This document shows, piece after piece, positions 50,461 through 62,775 of a DNA stretch of 64,000 bases; within the stretch, counting starts at the first letter, position 1, and each line of letters opens with the position of its first letter. The notes below the pieces were generated by a model. It worked only from the letters and a program-made list of their open reading frames with translations. It was not told the DNA's origin and did no database searches. The position numbers were made by a program, and so were the translations under genes. The stretch covers positions 3,551,001-3,615,000 of the forward strand of contig NC_092571.1 in NCBI RefSeq assembly GCF_037975245.1, in the 5' to 3' direction. This DNA comes from Apostichopus japonicus. Taxonomy: Eukaryota > Echinodermata > Holothuroidea > Aspidochirotida > Stichopodidae.

Positions 50461-50527
50461 TGTGTATGTAGGGATATTGTTATAGGTTCATAGGTACTGA
50501 ACAAGGGTTGATTGCATTCTGCCAAAG

Positions 50528-53500
50528 ATGAAGGTTAACTTGCTGGTATTTTTGCTTCTGTGGAGCACATCCCTTGCCTCTCATAATTTGGAAGTAGTTT
50601 CAACCACAGCATTTAACTTATTTGTCGATGGAGTGCTTGTAGTAAACCATTCACCAAATTCACCGTTTGTTCTGGTCGGAAATTCAGATTATGGCTACGT
50701 TAGCGAATTTGGCAATTTCAGAATAAAAGATATTTTACAAGAAAAAGTCTTTTTAAATGAATACCGTTCGGTAGAAAATTCAAACGGCACTGAAATCGTT
50801 TTCAGCGCTTGTCCTGAAGTTGAGGTAAGTTGGTAAATACTGAATAATTGTACACATCCTTGACGAAGGTTTAGCTTGTATATTGGTTATACTGGAAAAT
50901 AAAATTACTGCCGTAATGATGATTTGTTGTAAATAACATTTAGTTACCCAACCGTATAGTGTCTATCATTACTATTTTATAACCAGCATCTAGACGACCT
51001 GCCAGAAGGAATGGAAAACACCATCAACTGATCCTAACACAGTGGCGCGGGGGGGGGGGGGGTGGGGCAAAGCAGTCGGGTGGGGGGAGGGATTTTGAAG
51101 TTTCGAGCTACTTACCTAAATTATAATAGATTTTGCCTCAGAATACACCATTTGAAGTTTCTGTGACCTCATTACAGTCCCCTCCTTTATCAAATCCCTC
51201 ATTAGCCTCTGGCCCTATATATACACCACAAAAGTTCAATGGGTATTGCTATCCCGAATAATGCCAGGATTAAGGACCATTACCCGCCAAGTCAATAAAG
51301 AAATTATGATGAATTACGATTGAATCAAGAGGTAAATTTACGGATGTAACATTGATCATGAGTACTGGCCGGATTCGACTAACTTTCCAGAACTATTTTT
51401 TCCCAAACAAGCCGAAATTAACAATGCTTTGGGTCGCACGTTATGGGGCATCTGACCACTGATTGATTCAATAATATACCTACTTATTCCATAGTATTGC
51501 AAATCAGTTTTCCTAACAATGTTCCTCAGTGGCGTCGCCAAGCCCCTGACGGGGAGAGGTTTCAAGGGGCAAATCATTTGATACATTGTGGTTTTCATTG
51601 TTTCTAGAAGTTATATATATTAGCTTCAATCTGCACAATTTTGAAGGCAAACGTATGTTAATTATAACCAGTATGGCAGTCGGATATGCGCAGCTAGACA
51701 ACCAGCTAATCATAACCAAGACAGGCGTAAACTTTGTGTACTTATTTTCTCACTGTATTTGTTTGGTAAACTTATATACAAGATAAATGATATATAATAA
51801 TACTTAAACATTACGAATCTAATCACTAAACTAAATACGATAATGATTGTACTCCGAACAGTGTCATGCTAACATTTTCGGTTATGACGTATATAGAATA
51901 AGTATGACTGAGTATGATAGAGACGAGAATAAAGTCGGTTTCATCTAATAACCCTACTACGAAAATGTACCTTCAGATTAACTAACTGGTTAACATATTA
52001 ATCTAACCGATAACATCAAAGAACTGGAAGATAGAAACTACAAGGGCAAAACAAGTAAATTAATTACAACATGAAGTATATGATCATATCCGATACATAA
52101 CAAAGACTTGAGACACAAAGTAATGATAACTGTATGCAAACATATTGTATGTGACTGTGCTCTCATGGTACACATTGAGTTACCGGTAAATAAGGTGATT
52201 ATACTCCTAAGGTGTGATCAACGTTCTAAACAATGCATGTCAACAAAGTAACAGGTCACTTCCAAAATTCTAGTGAACAATTGAGTACTTACGGGCTATT
52301 AATTAGCCACGACTACAACTAAAGTTTAGCGGCAAAAGAGAGGCTGGTAGGGGAATAACACGTACAGTGTTGCCACCAATACATAAACACTTGATTCACA
52401 AGTAAACAACCTGCTGAAACAAACTATCAAAAATAACTGAGACAACTGTGGCTGGACTGAGGGTAGAACGATGTGACCCCTGCGACTCTAGACCCAACCT
52501 ACAGGCTTTCAATCTTAGAGTAGAAAGGACACTGCATAATTAATAGGTGTAATTTACAAATCTACAGGGCATAATCTAAAGGGCATAACAACAGCCAAAA
52601 GGGTTTCACCATTGTATGAAACACAAGCAACTGTTCTGGACAATAAACACGTAACATGTTGGAGTATGATATAAGACAGCCAAAACTTGTTCAACGGACT
52701 TATGCAAGCTTGTTCTCAAAACAAATCCACCGGCGAACAATCGTTGTCAACAATAATATATATCATATGATTTGTTTGATATATAGTATACATTTGATTT
52801 TTATGTTATTACATAAATATTTAAGGATGTTACTTTTTATTTTATATATATATTTTATGCTTTTGTTTATCCCTGTGCCGAGGTTTCTATGGTTGACGTT
52901 CCATGGGGTATGTGCCCTTCTTGGCCCTTTAACCTGTTATGATATGTATGTTGTTATTTTATGTTATATTGCAATCTCTTAGTATTGACATTGGTTGTAA
53001 ATCAACTCTGGTCTGGAAGTAAGCGATCCTTGATCAACTCGACCAGGTAGCTTTTCGTTGTTTGAATTCCTGTCACTATCATGTTATTAGAAATTACGCA
53101 ATACTGATAGGAAACTGAACAAAAAGACAATAAAATGGTTTCACAACATTCTAAAACTATGGCCATATCTAACGTTTAGAGCAATGTGTGAATTAATTTT
53201 GAACACATTGTTTTTATTGTTCTGTTAGCAATGTTTAGAGTGTTATAGGTTTAGGATAATTTATTGACTTTGTATACGAGGGCATGATCCCTTACATTAC
53301 AGAAACTTCAACAGGGGTGCAACTGTAGGCAAAGAATGTGTACGAAACAATGCAAGCACCCGTAGTGCACATACATATATTCTAATCAGCTCAATCTCCC
53401 GATGAAATATAGAACTTTTCTACCGGGTTAAAGTAAGAATTACGGATTTCATATATAGCGTTTATTACATGACATACACCGCTGAGGCTATCTGCTAAGC

Positions 53501-56500
53501 CACTAGAAAATGAAAGCCGCAACATTCGCTTATCTCCTTTCAAGTATATTATTTTGTATATTTTATAGTATGTTGTATTTCACGTACAAGCAATATAACA
53601 ATATATGTAAGTTATATTACACTTTTAGCTTGGTTAGCGATGCCACTCATGATATGTTTTAAGTGATTTGAGATAACTATATATTTCATAGGAGACAGAT
53701 GCATATATATATGGTGCTAAGCTGCTAAACATGTTGTTATGCACATATTACTCATTATACCTCGAGTTTTAACTTAATAGTTATGTACATTGGTTCACAA
53801 AATATTATATTTGTGATTACGTTAACTGATAGCCTGCAGTGCAGGGCCATAACTTGCGGGGGAGGGCAGGGGCTGCTCCTCCCTCAGAGTTTCCTCTTCC
53901 TAAATGAAAGTAGGGCTACGATAATTTGAACGCCTGGACAGTGTCAGCTGCATTTATAAATACAGTTACATGGGACTTAATATCGGAGGCTAACCCAATC
54001 GAACCCCATCGACGGCTATAGTTGTGATGGCAATTTCAAGCTGGTTGAGTTCGCAGTGTTTTATCTTTCGCTACTTTAACGACTATACTGTCTGTACTGT
54101 GAACTTGTTGCTGTAGTGTCAACAGAAACCTTAGTAATCGTCGAGAAATACAATGAACTTTGAAACCTCACAAAAAAAGTAAACAGTTCTTATAGCTCAA
54201 TGCAGCCTTTAATACCTTTATCCATCATTATCAGCGTTGTCTGGAAGTTTTTATAATCCTCGATGAAAAAGGCCGAGTTGTAAAAACAGATCATGTGAAT
54301 TTTTCGCACGCTCCTTGAGCTAAAACTCGCATATCATTCTGTACTGCCCAATGTCAACTTTAATCTCTCTCGGTAATCTCTCTCGGTAAAACCGACAAAT
54401 CTGTCACCCATAATCATAACTTTTATACTTGGTGACATGATTACACCAAGCAAATTTGAAAGCGAGGTGCATTCTCTCACTCTCATTGGAGGACTCTATC
54501 AATTGCCAATGTTTAACGTTCTTGATTTAAAATAAAATTCCACTCAATCTGTCAAAAAATTGCCCTAATTGCAAAATTATATATTTTGTCGGTTTTCGAC
54601 AGACAGATATCTTGTAAAAAATAATATGAAAATATACATTCATGGAGGTTACAGAACTGAGCCATAATGGCGCAAGGCTTTATAACAAAATGGCGACTCT
54701 TGCCTGTTCTACGTCGATAGAGAACAGCTGTAAAGTAGTATACATTGGTTTGAATGGCATAAATAATTATTCGACATTTGGAGGCATAATAATTAATTTC
54801 CCATTATTATGTTAATTAGGTAATCAGTGTAGAGAAGAGCATGCGCATGGCGTTCACATGTTTGTTGTCTTGTCATTTATAGTAGAATATAAACCACCAG
54901 GCTATAGGTTCTATTGACTGAGCAAGTCAGCCAGACCCTTGTCTTCAAATCGGTGGCGCCTTGCCTGCATGCCTGGCAAGGGAGGCTACAACCAGAGGTC
55001 AATCAGTGGCGCAGGAAAACATTGAAAATGGACGGGAATGGGCAAATGTAATAAGTATATAGTGTATTTCCATTCTCAAAAGATAATTATATACGGAAAG
55101 GGCAAAACTTGGGGTCCGTTGACATAACTATCCCCAAGGGCCCATCAGACTTCGATGCCCCCCCTACTCCCGCGTAATTATTAATGTTGTGCTTGTTTTG
55201 TAACGAGTCATAGCTCGAGTGAATGCTCAAGGTGACGCAACTCGGACTTGCGGAAATGTTAACCATTAAAATAACACAATGATTACAGGTACTCACCTGA
55301 ATCCGGTCGCGAACTTGCAATGAGTTGAATCGAAGATTCAGATGAAGACTTTAACATATCCAATGACAATAAACAAGCATCGGATCGAGGAATGACATCA
55401 TCTTCGATAAATTTAATGTTTATTTATTATCTGACAGCTAGAGTAAGTGAGTCATTTTAGACAATGAACATAACGGTTTAATATTAACTTCATATACGGT
55501 TATAAAGGGTATTGTCATGTTATGTCATGTTATCTTTAAATATTAAAGATCTTATAGCAACTATGTCGATATTCGACATATTTCACGCTCTCGAGATCGA
55601 TGATAAGGAGAAAGTTCAGGTTTTTGGTTTTTAGATTTTAGAACGCAGGTGTTCGAACTATACAAGCACGCAGGTAGACGAAGCATACCTTTCTTTGCTT
55701 CTTTTCATAATTGGTTACTTGAAACAATGCTCTAATTAATAGTAAAGCTTTTAGGGTTGTGCGTATTTTAGCCAATGATCATTAAATGACATTATAGTAA
55801 TCTCCATTAGCGATCTAGGACGAGCTCTGTCGTTATCGCGCAGGTTTATCAGATCGGGAGATATCATTGGAATCGTGGACGTGGACGTGCTGTTTATTCC
55901 TAAAACTGATTCGACTTATTTTACCATCGATTATTCATCGTGGTTAAACAACATAATTTGATAACCCTCACGTATGACGTTATAGGTCACGTCATACACA
56001 TGCTTCTGCATCCTTCAACACGTCACTTTACCCACCAATTACACATTTCAGTTACTCCAATCCCTTCACTTCATTTAGCCATGTGTCAATCATGTGCTGG
56101 CTTAATACCAGCTACACGACTCCCCAACCTCAGTAGTATGGTATATTATGAAGCCTGCACTTGTGGTTTATGCATAAATTATGCATCTTTTTTTGCATAC
56201 GGTATCAGATGTCTTATTCTCTTACAGGTGACTGTTTTAATCACAGACGTTGGCGGTTTGACGTATATAACCGTTACACAAGCTTCGAGTAACTTCAACC
56301 GCTTCTGGTTCCGAATCATGTCAACCGGAAGTGACGAACATGTTTATGGCGGTGGTGAACAATTTTCATACTTTGATCTAAACGGGAGGAATTATCCACT
56401 TTGGCTCCAAGAACAGGTGCAAATTTTAAATTTTACATTACAAACAAAAACATGCATCATCGTGGATTAAAATGATAGTAAGGGGAATTTTGTTTTGGCT

Positions 56501-59500
56501 AACTGGTGAGAGAAATGATCATATTCTAAACATCCTAGTGAGCTTTGCATTCAATTCCTAAGTATCGTTTTCGAGACACAATTCTGATCCGATTGTCCCC
56601 TGTTTGGCTGTTTCATTAAGATGCCAAACAAACACCTCAAAAAATATCAAATAAACAGTGCAAATTGCATTGATTTGCTGGTATAATGATTATCTAAAGA
56701 TAAGTTTTGTTTTCCTCTCATTCCAACCTTTTCAATATATCAAACCTATTCTAAACTGTAAGGTTAGTTTACTAGTTTGGACCAATACATATTATATTAC
56801 TTCATACCTTTTCAGGGAGTTGGTAGAAACAAGAGCACATACACGACCTTCTTAGCGGATCAAGACAGTGGGTCTGGGGGAGACTATTACTCAACCTATT
56901 GGGTTCAACCAACCTTTGTGTCGTCCAGGAAATACTTTGCTCACTTTACAAGCTCTACTAATGGGCAACTCGATTTCAGGAACGACGGTTTCCACGAGGT
57001 TGAAATTTGGAATGCACCAGGTATAGTTTTAAGGGAACATATGAAAAAGCTCCTTCTGACAAGAATATGCATGATACAAGTTTCCTATAGCAGCAGGGCA
57101 AGGTATGGGCACAAAGAGGATGATGTTGTTGGCAAAAGATATACACATCAGCACACGCACCGAATGGAAATATATTATTTCCCTATTAACAATATTCTTT
57201 CCAGACAGTTACCACCTCTCCAAGTCTTCCAGGTTACTTTTGATAGAAAAGTAGCCCTACCCCATCTAACACTTTATAATTTATTTACACGTTGGGTATA
57301 TCTCTTTTAGACTCAGAGATATTCCCTGGGCAGCTCGTGATTGGAACGGCAACTACATTTCCAGATCTCTTAACCAAGTTGACTGGGCTCCTTGGTCGTC
57401 AGCCCAAGCTGCCTGACTGGTTGTATAACGGCGTCATCTTGGGAGTTCAAGGCGGTACAGAAGCAATGCTAGGGTATCTTGAGCAAGCTCAGGTAAGGTA
57501 ACATTCATCACTTATACCTTTGCGTGATGAAGTTGCATAGTAAAGATTTCAATTTATAAGAGTTAGCCGGAAGAAAAAACCTGAAAGGAGACATAAACCC
57601 AAGCATCATCATGAATCAATGTGAACAACTTCTCCAAACAGTTAAGAAAAATCTTATATCATTGAGGATATATCAAAGATTTAATGTTCCTTCACACAGA
57701 AGATATGACATCACCGAGTCTTCTACGAGAACCAAAAGTTGGTCGTCAACATTTTCGGTGGGTCGCAAACATATTCAGGAGTATGAAAATAGATCTACAG
57801 TTGTCGAAGCTTGTCAACGGAGATCGATTAAGCTATGTTGTTAACATCAGGTCCATAACTCATGCTAACTTCATGGATTCTGAGCATCGAATCTGACGTG
57901 TGGTGAACTGGTGGGTGGTGGCTCATTCCTCATGGATGCCCTGGGTCATTGCTATAATAGTGTGCATAATGCGATCAACTTCATGATTGCATTGTCCTGT
58001 GTCTCTTAGTTAGGGTCCAACGGATGTGAGCGTGCATCAGGTCGGGAAATAACGTCAAATACGTTTCTTACACAATTTAGCGAACTAAATAGTGTGATAC
58101 TTTACAAGAACAAAGCGCCAAGAATGAAACTCTCAGACAAGAAAAGAATATCATTTCTCGAAAGCGCTGAATTATCAAAATAAAAGAAGTGATCGCTTTG
58201 GGAGTACCGATAATCTATTGTATTAAAATATTCGATCTATCTCTTGATCGTAGGTTTAGGTAAGTCCACTTACCAAAGTATCAATGTGATACTAAATGTT
58301 TACGGGAACAATATTTTAACTTGGGGACTGCTTCCCGCTTCCACCTTCACCTCATTAGGATTATCGACAGCCACAGGAATAACACAAAGTAAATAAATAA
58401 ACTTGTCATTTGGTATGCCAAGTGCATTGGAAGAAAACGGAACATATTAATTGTTGAGGGCAGCTCATCATAACAGTGACAGTAATAGCATAGGCCTACT
58501 GTTATGTATACTCCTCAAGTTTGATGTTCTTTGGCAAAAATTCCTGTCATTGATATATGAATGTCTTTGCATTGAATATTGGTATAGTTCTTAGCATGAT
58601 TCAACAGTTGATTTCTGATCCAGGTAGGTGTTCTTTACAGGACCTCCTAGTATTCTTTGTTTGTTCTCCCGCAGTAGCCTTATATAAACATGCTGATTTC
58701 TACATTCTCCTATATGTTTATATAAGTATTCAACGCGATCACTTAAACTTGCAGCTCAAAATTGCAAGTGTGTTCGGGACAACGACTTTCTGACGTTTGT
58801 AAGATCAAGCTGAATAATTATGTAACATATTAATATGCACCGTAGCCGCGACGGAACCTCAGCATCCAACAATTATTTGTTCTGCTGGGATTACAAGTCT
58901 ATAGTGTAGGTGCCACCACATGTTGTGGCGCCTAACAACAACACTGAACATACAGGTCCACTGTTAGGTAAGCTTTTCTTCATCATGATCATCATTTTTT
59001 CCCTTCAGAACGAGGGAATGAAAGTCGCCGGGCTTTGGATCCAGGACTATGCAGGTAGGATCACAACCTCGTTCGGCCGACGGCTATTTTGGAATTGGCA
59101 ATGGGACCCCGAGCAGTATCCTGATCTGGACACGGAGATCATTCGGTTGAAAGAGGAGGAGAATATACGCTTGTTTGCTTACATGAACCCGAATCTGAAT
59201 CGTGAGGGTAACATGTTCGTCGAGGCAGAAGATTTGGGATATTTGATTCGAAATAGTTCAGGCCAAACTTATTTGATTGATTATGGTGAGTTCTTCTGTG
59301 GAATCGTTGATCTTACGAGCCCCGAAGCATTTGATTGGTATAAGGCCAAAATAAAAACCAACATGATCGAATTTGGCTTCGACGGTTGGATGGCTGACTT
59401 TGGGGAGTACCTTCCTCCGGATGCAGTCTTTGACAACGGCGTCTCCGGGGAAGAAATGCACAACCTTTGGCCTGTTCTCTGGGCAAAGGCGAACCGTGAG

Positions 59501-62500
59501 GCAGTGGAAGAGGCGGGCAGACTAGGTGATATAGTGTTCTGGATGCGTGCTGGATTTACTGGGTCTCAAAACTACAGTGTTATGACTTGGTCAGGGGACC
59601 AATTGGTCGACTTTAGCACAGCAGATGGCTTGGCCTCAGTTATAACGGGTACATTATCTTTGGGGATGTCAGGCTATGGACTGAATCATTTTGACATTGG
59701 TGGATACACGTCTTTATATGGTGTTATAAGAACGGAAGAACTTCTCTTAAGATATGCGGAGCTAGCAGCCTTTACACCAATGATGAGAAGTCACGAAGGA
59801 AACCGCCCGGACGAAAATTGGCAGTATTATTCCAGTGTACACAGTATGAAGATGCTGGGACGCGCAACCGAGATCTATATCCTAATGAGGAACTATACGC
59901 AAAGTGTATTGGAAGAGGTGTATACATTAGGTTATCCAGCACAACGACCTCTTTTCTTTCATTACGATAATGACCCTCTGTCATTCGATGATTCAATGAA
60001 ATATCAATATTTACTGGGGAAGGATGTTCTCGTAGCACCGGTTTATTTACCTTCCTCAGAGACTGGTGATAGATGGACCCTTTACCTTCCGCCCGATGAC
60101 TGGGTCTATCTTTGGGATGGTACGGCTTATGATGATGGGGGCGAATATGTTACTGTCGATGCTCCATTGGGAACTATTCCTGTCTTTTATCGAAAAGACT
60201 CGACGTATGCGCAATTCTTTCAAAACGTTGCAGCTAGTAAGTCAATTTTCCTTATTTTTGTTCTCAACTGTGAAGCCCCACGGGGATTTGACTGCATTGC
60301 AGTCCTCATATATGTTAGGATTGCCTCCATTAAACTTGTGATGCATCAAAAGGCAGTGAAATATAAAGCTTTTTGTTCTTAATAAAATAATTGTCATTAT
60401 TATGTAAACTTAAATACTTTACCTGACTGAAAACTTCAACCGCAACTTCTATTAAAGTAGTGATTAATGAAAAGCACAACAAGTTAAACTATATCATTAT
60501 TGGCATCGGGCCCTCGAAGCCAAGGAGGCCCGAAGTGAACACAACGTCAATGGGCCTCCGAGAACACTTCCAGGTAAGAAACACCAACTTCCTATTTGGA
60601 TTGTATACCAGAAACACTTGATGGGAGGAGGTGGGGTGGGGGGGGGGCGGGGCAATCATAGGGTTTCAGAGGGCACAGGATGATGTCAAAATGTCATGCT
60701 GGAACCTTTATCAACCCAAGAACAACTGGTTGACTGAAAAATGCAAAAACAACTTCTATCAAATGAATAAGAAAAGACAAATATAACAACTTTAGTCATT
60801 TCATTGGTGGCCACGAGAAATCCTTTGTTTGTTGCCGAAATTCTTATTATAAACATAAAGCGAAAGAGCTAGTTTGAGGAATTTCAGTTATCATGCTAAT
60901 CAGTTTAACGTTGATGACGATGGGTGTATGTCTTCCTAAAGGAACGGTTTGCCACTTTCAAATCGGCCCAGGATCTTCTAGGATATGTACTCATTTTATA
61001 CTCTCAATGTGTGTTGCCAAATTTTAACTTCGACCTTTCTAGCTTACTCGGCCTTAAAGCTCAGTGAAAATAACACTTTCTATGCAATTTTCTATTAATT
61101 ATTATTTTTTTATTGAGTTATCTGTCCTTAAAACATTTTGGGCTGAATAAAAATTCGCCAGATTTTTTAACGAGTCCGTAGATGCTACAAACTTCAATCA
61201 AACTTTGCAAGCCTGCCCAACAGACCATGCGCCAATCAAATCTCTCTGTTTTGTTCACGACGGTGAACTGTGTGCTAGCCTGTGTTAGGTCCATATTTTA
61301 ATAGTATCTTTCTTTCAGTCTTACCCATAAAGCTTGCGAAATTTTGTCATTTCCTTCCATGATATTGGGTATAAAAAGTGGACGATACGAGTTTAGCAGG
61401 TTACATTTTTGTAATTAACATACTGATATGGGCGGTCGCAGTGATTTGACGGCAAATCGTTTGCGCCAAAAGGGCAACAGAAAATAAATTTTGCGACAGC
61501 TTTTCTCCATTAAACCTACCCGGTCAGATTGCATTAGAATAAGAAACAAGGAATCTGCCTCGGAAGGTTGTTTTCCGAAATTCATCAGCAAACCCACATT
61601 GAGACTTTAAGCTTTAGTTTATTGTATTGTATACATGTAATGATGGTTTTGAAATTGTTCAGACAATTAGCGAGCCTCGCAATCGAATAGCCATACGTGA
61701 GACAAATGTAACAAATATATCGAAGCTGCTCTCAGTACTAAAATCAACATCTCAAGAGCACTTTGACCGACGGTAAATTGCTAAGTTCAAACTTCAAGGA
61801 GTAGCTTAGCTTTACAGTGTCTCCGAAAGATAAACTGATGATTAATTGCTTTAGGCGTTATCATGGAAATTGTAAAACAACTAACACACGGGTTAAAACT
61901 TGCAGTAAGTACTATATTCTAAAGTAACATGTTACACAACATGTTACACAATTACCAACATCCCTTTGAATTTTCCGTTTGAACGCTATTTTAGTAGTTC
62001 GTTTCAGACAACAAAATGCCAAAATCGGTGATTAGTGCTATACGACCGTTATTGTGTACTAGGTAATAGACATAGCCTGTTTACATGTATCTGCTATGAA
62101 AGTATGACAATCATATGAATAAGTCCAACTGATTGCAGTAGTGGAAAAATTGTTGACGTATTCAACAAACGTGTTCTTGTATTAAGTAGTGTATAAAAAT
62201 TGAAGATATATTTGTACACTGGCATTTTTGCGTGCTATTGAGGCTTACGATAACGTTGTCAAGCGTAAATTTAATCCGTACTCCAAACACTCTCATTGGC
62301 AGAGTACGGGAAAGAATAACATCAAGTTCAGACGCTTTTATTCAGAATTGTCATGTACTGCTTATGTATGTATGAGCAATTAAATACCCAGAAGAGGATC
62401 TCTTTGCAAATATTTTCTCCCCGAAGAGCTTTACCATATAAACTGAGAAACTATGCCTTTGTTTGTTTCATATTAGATCTTGTAAGCATACTGCAAAACC

Positions 62501-62775
62501 ATTGTCTCGTCTTATCAAAATCTTATTTACATTGCCTATAAATATAACGCTCGTTGAGTAGACCTATAAAGATTTATGGACCATGATTTCAACTCCCAAC
62601 ATTCTCTAGTTATCGTTTTAACTGTTTTTAATCTTCTTTTATAGACACTCCTGCTATTCTGCCGACTACTACTATGGACCCAGTCCCCACATCAACGGCG
62701 TCAATAGCTTCAATGCCTTCGGAGTTTGTACTATTAGTTACAATTTTCCTAGTGGGAAAAATTTGGACTCCATGA
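50528..62775 (+). CDS. GH31 sulfoquinovosidase-like enzyme, secreted, possibly GPI-anchored
   Basis: Six coding exons join in frame: 50528-50824, 56228-56416, 56816-57020, 57311-57492, 59009-60236 and 62645-62775 (2,232 nt, 743 aa). Residues 1-18 are a signal peptide. From about residue 25 to 698 it aligns with E. coli YihQ without large gaps, e.g. YGGGEQFSYFDLNGR and GGYTSLYG. YihQ hydrolyses alpha-sulfoquinovosides from the sulfolipid SQDG. The counterparts of its nucleophile D405 and acid/base D472 are Asp421 (GWMADFGEY) and Asp488 (WSGDQ). The sulfonate/sugar recognition set Q262, Q288, R301, W304, Y508 is matched by Gln277, Gln303, Arg316, Trp319 and Tyr524. Several N-glycosylation sequons are present (NHS, NGT, NSS, NYS, NYT). 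Exon 6 adds a Thr/Ser/Pro linker and a short hydrophobic end (728-738), absent from bacterial enzymes, that looks like a GPI signal. The start gives the signal peptide directly. Possible AATAAA at 63330. Family and fold are very sure; activity is inferred from residues. Confidence 0.93.
50825..56227 (+). other. Intron 1 of the GH31 gene, 5.4 kb
   Basis: Begins GTAAGT and ends TTACAG. No coding exon is supported inside: the flanking exons align with adjacent residues of YihQ, so none is missing. It holds a G-run at about 51049-51063, a CAGTGGCG(C/T)-type repeat end at 51037 and another at 51531, and otherwise AT-rich sequence. Confidence 0.75.

Larger units (their letters stand above)
48779..50527. 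other. Divergent spacer between SLC45 and the GH31 gene
   Basis: The 1.75-kb stretch between two start codons that point apart must hold both promoters, and any 5' untranslated exons, unless distal exons lie elsewhere. It contains a 495-bp TIR element (49614-50108) and, close to the GH31 start, a TATATAG at 50454-50460. Otherwise it is AT-rich sequence with no exon supported. Confidence 0.6.

Noticed and set aside
58910-59008. Upstream in-frame start of the long open frame covering the GH31 core
   Set aside because: The frame runs back into intron 4 only by chance. The CCCTTCAG acceptor at 59008 joins exon 4 so that LEQAQ is followed by NEGMKVAG, as in YihQ, and a start at 58910 would lack the N-terminal half of the fold.
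50528-62775. Recent bacterial contamination or very recent gene transfer as the source of the GH31 gene
   Set aside because: Five introns with proper GT...AG ends, a eukaryotic signal peptide, an added C-terminal exon and neighbouring animal genes show it is a resident gene. Ancient transfer remains open.
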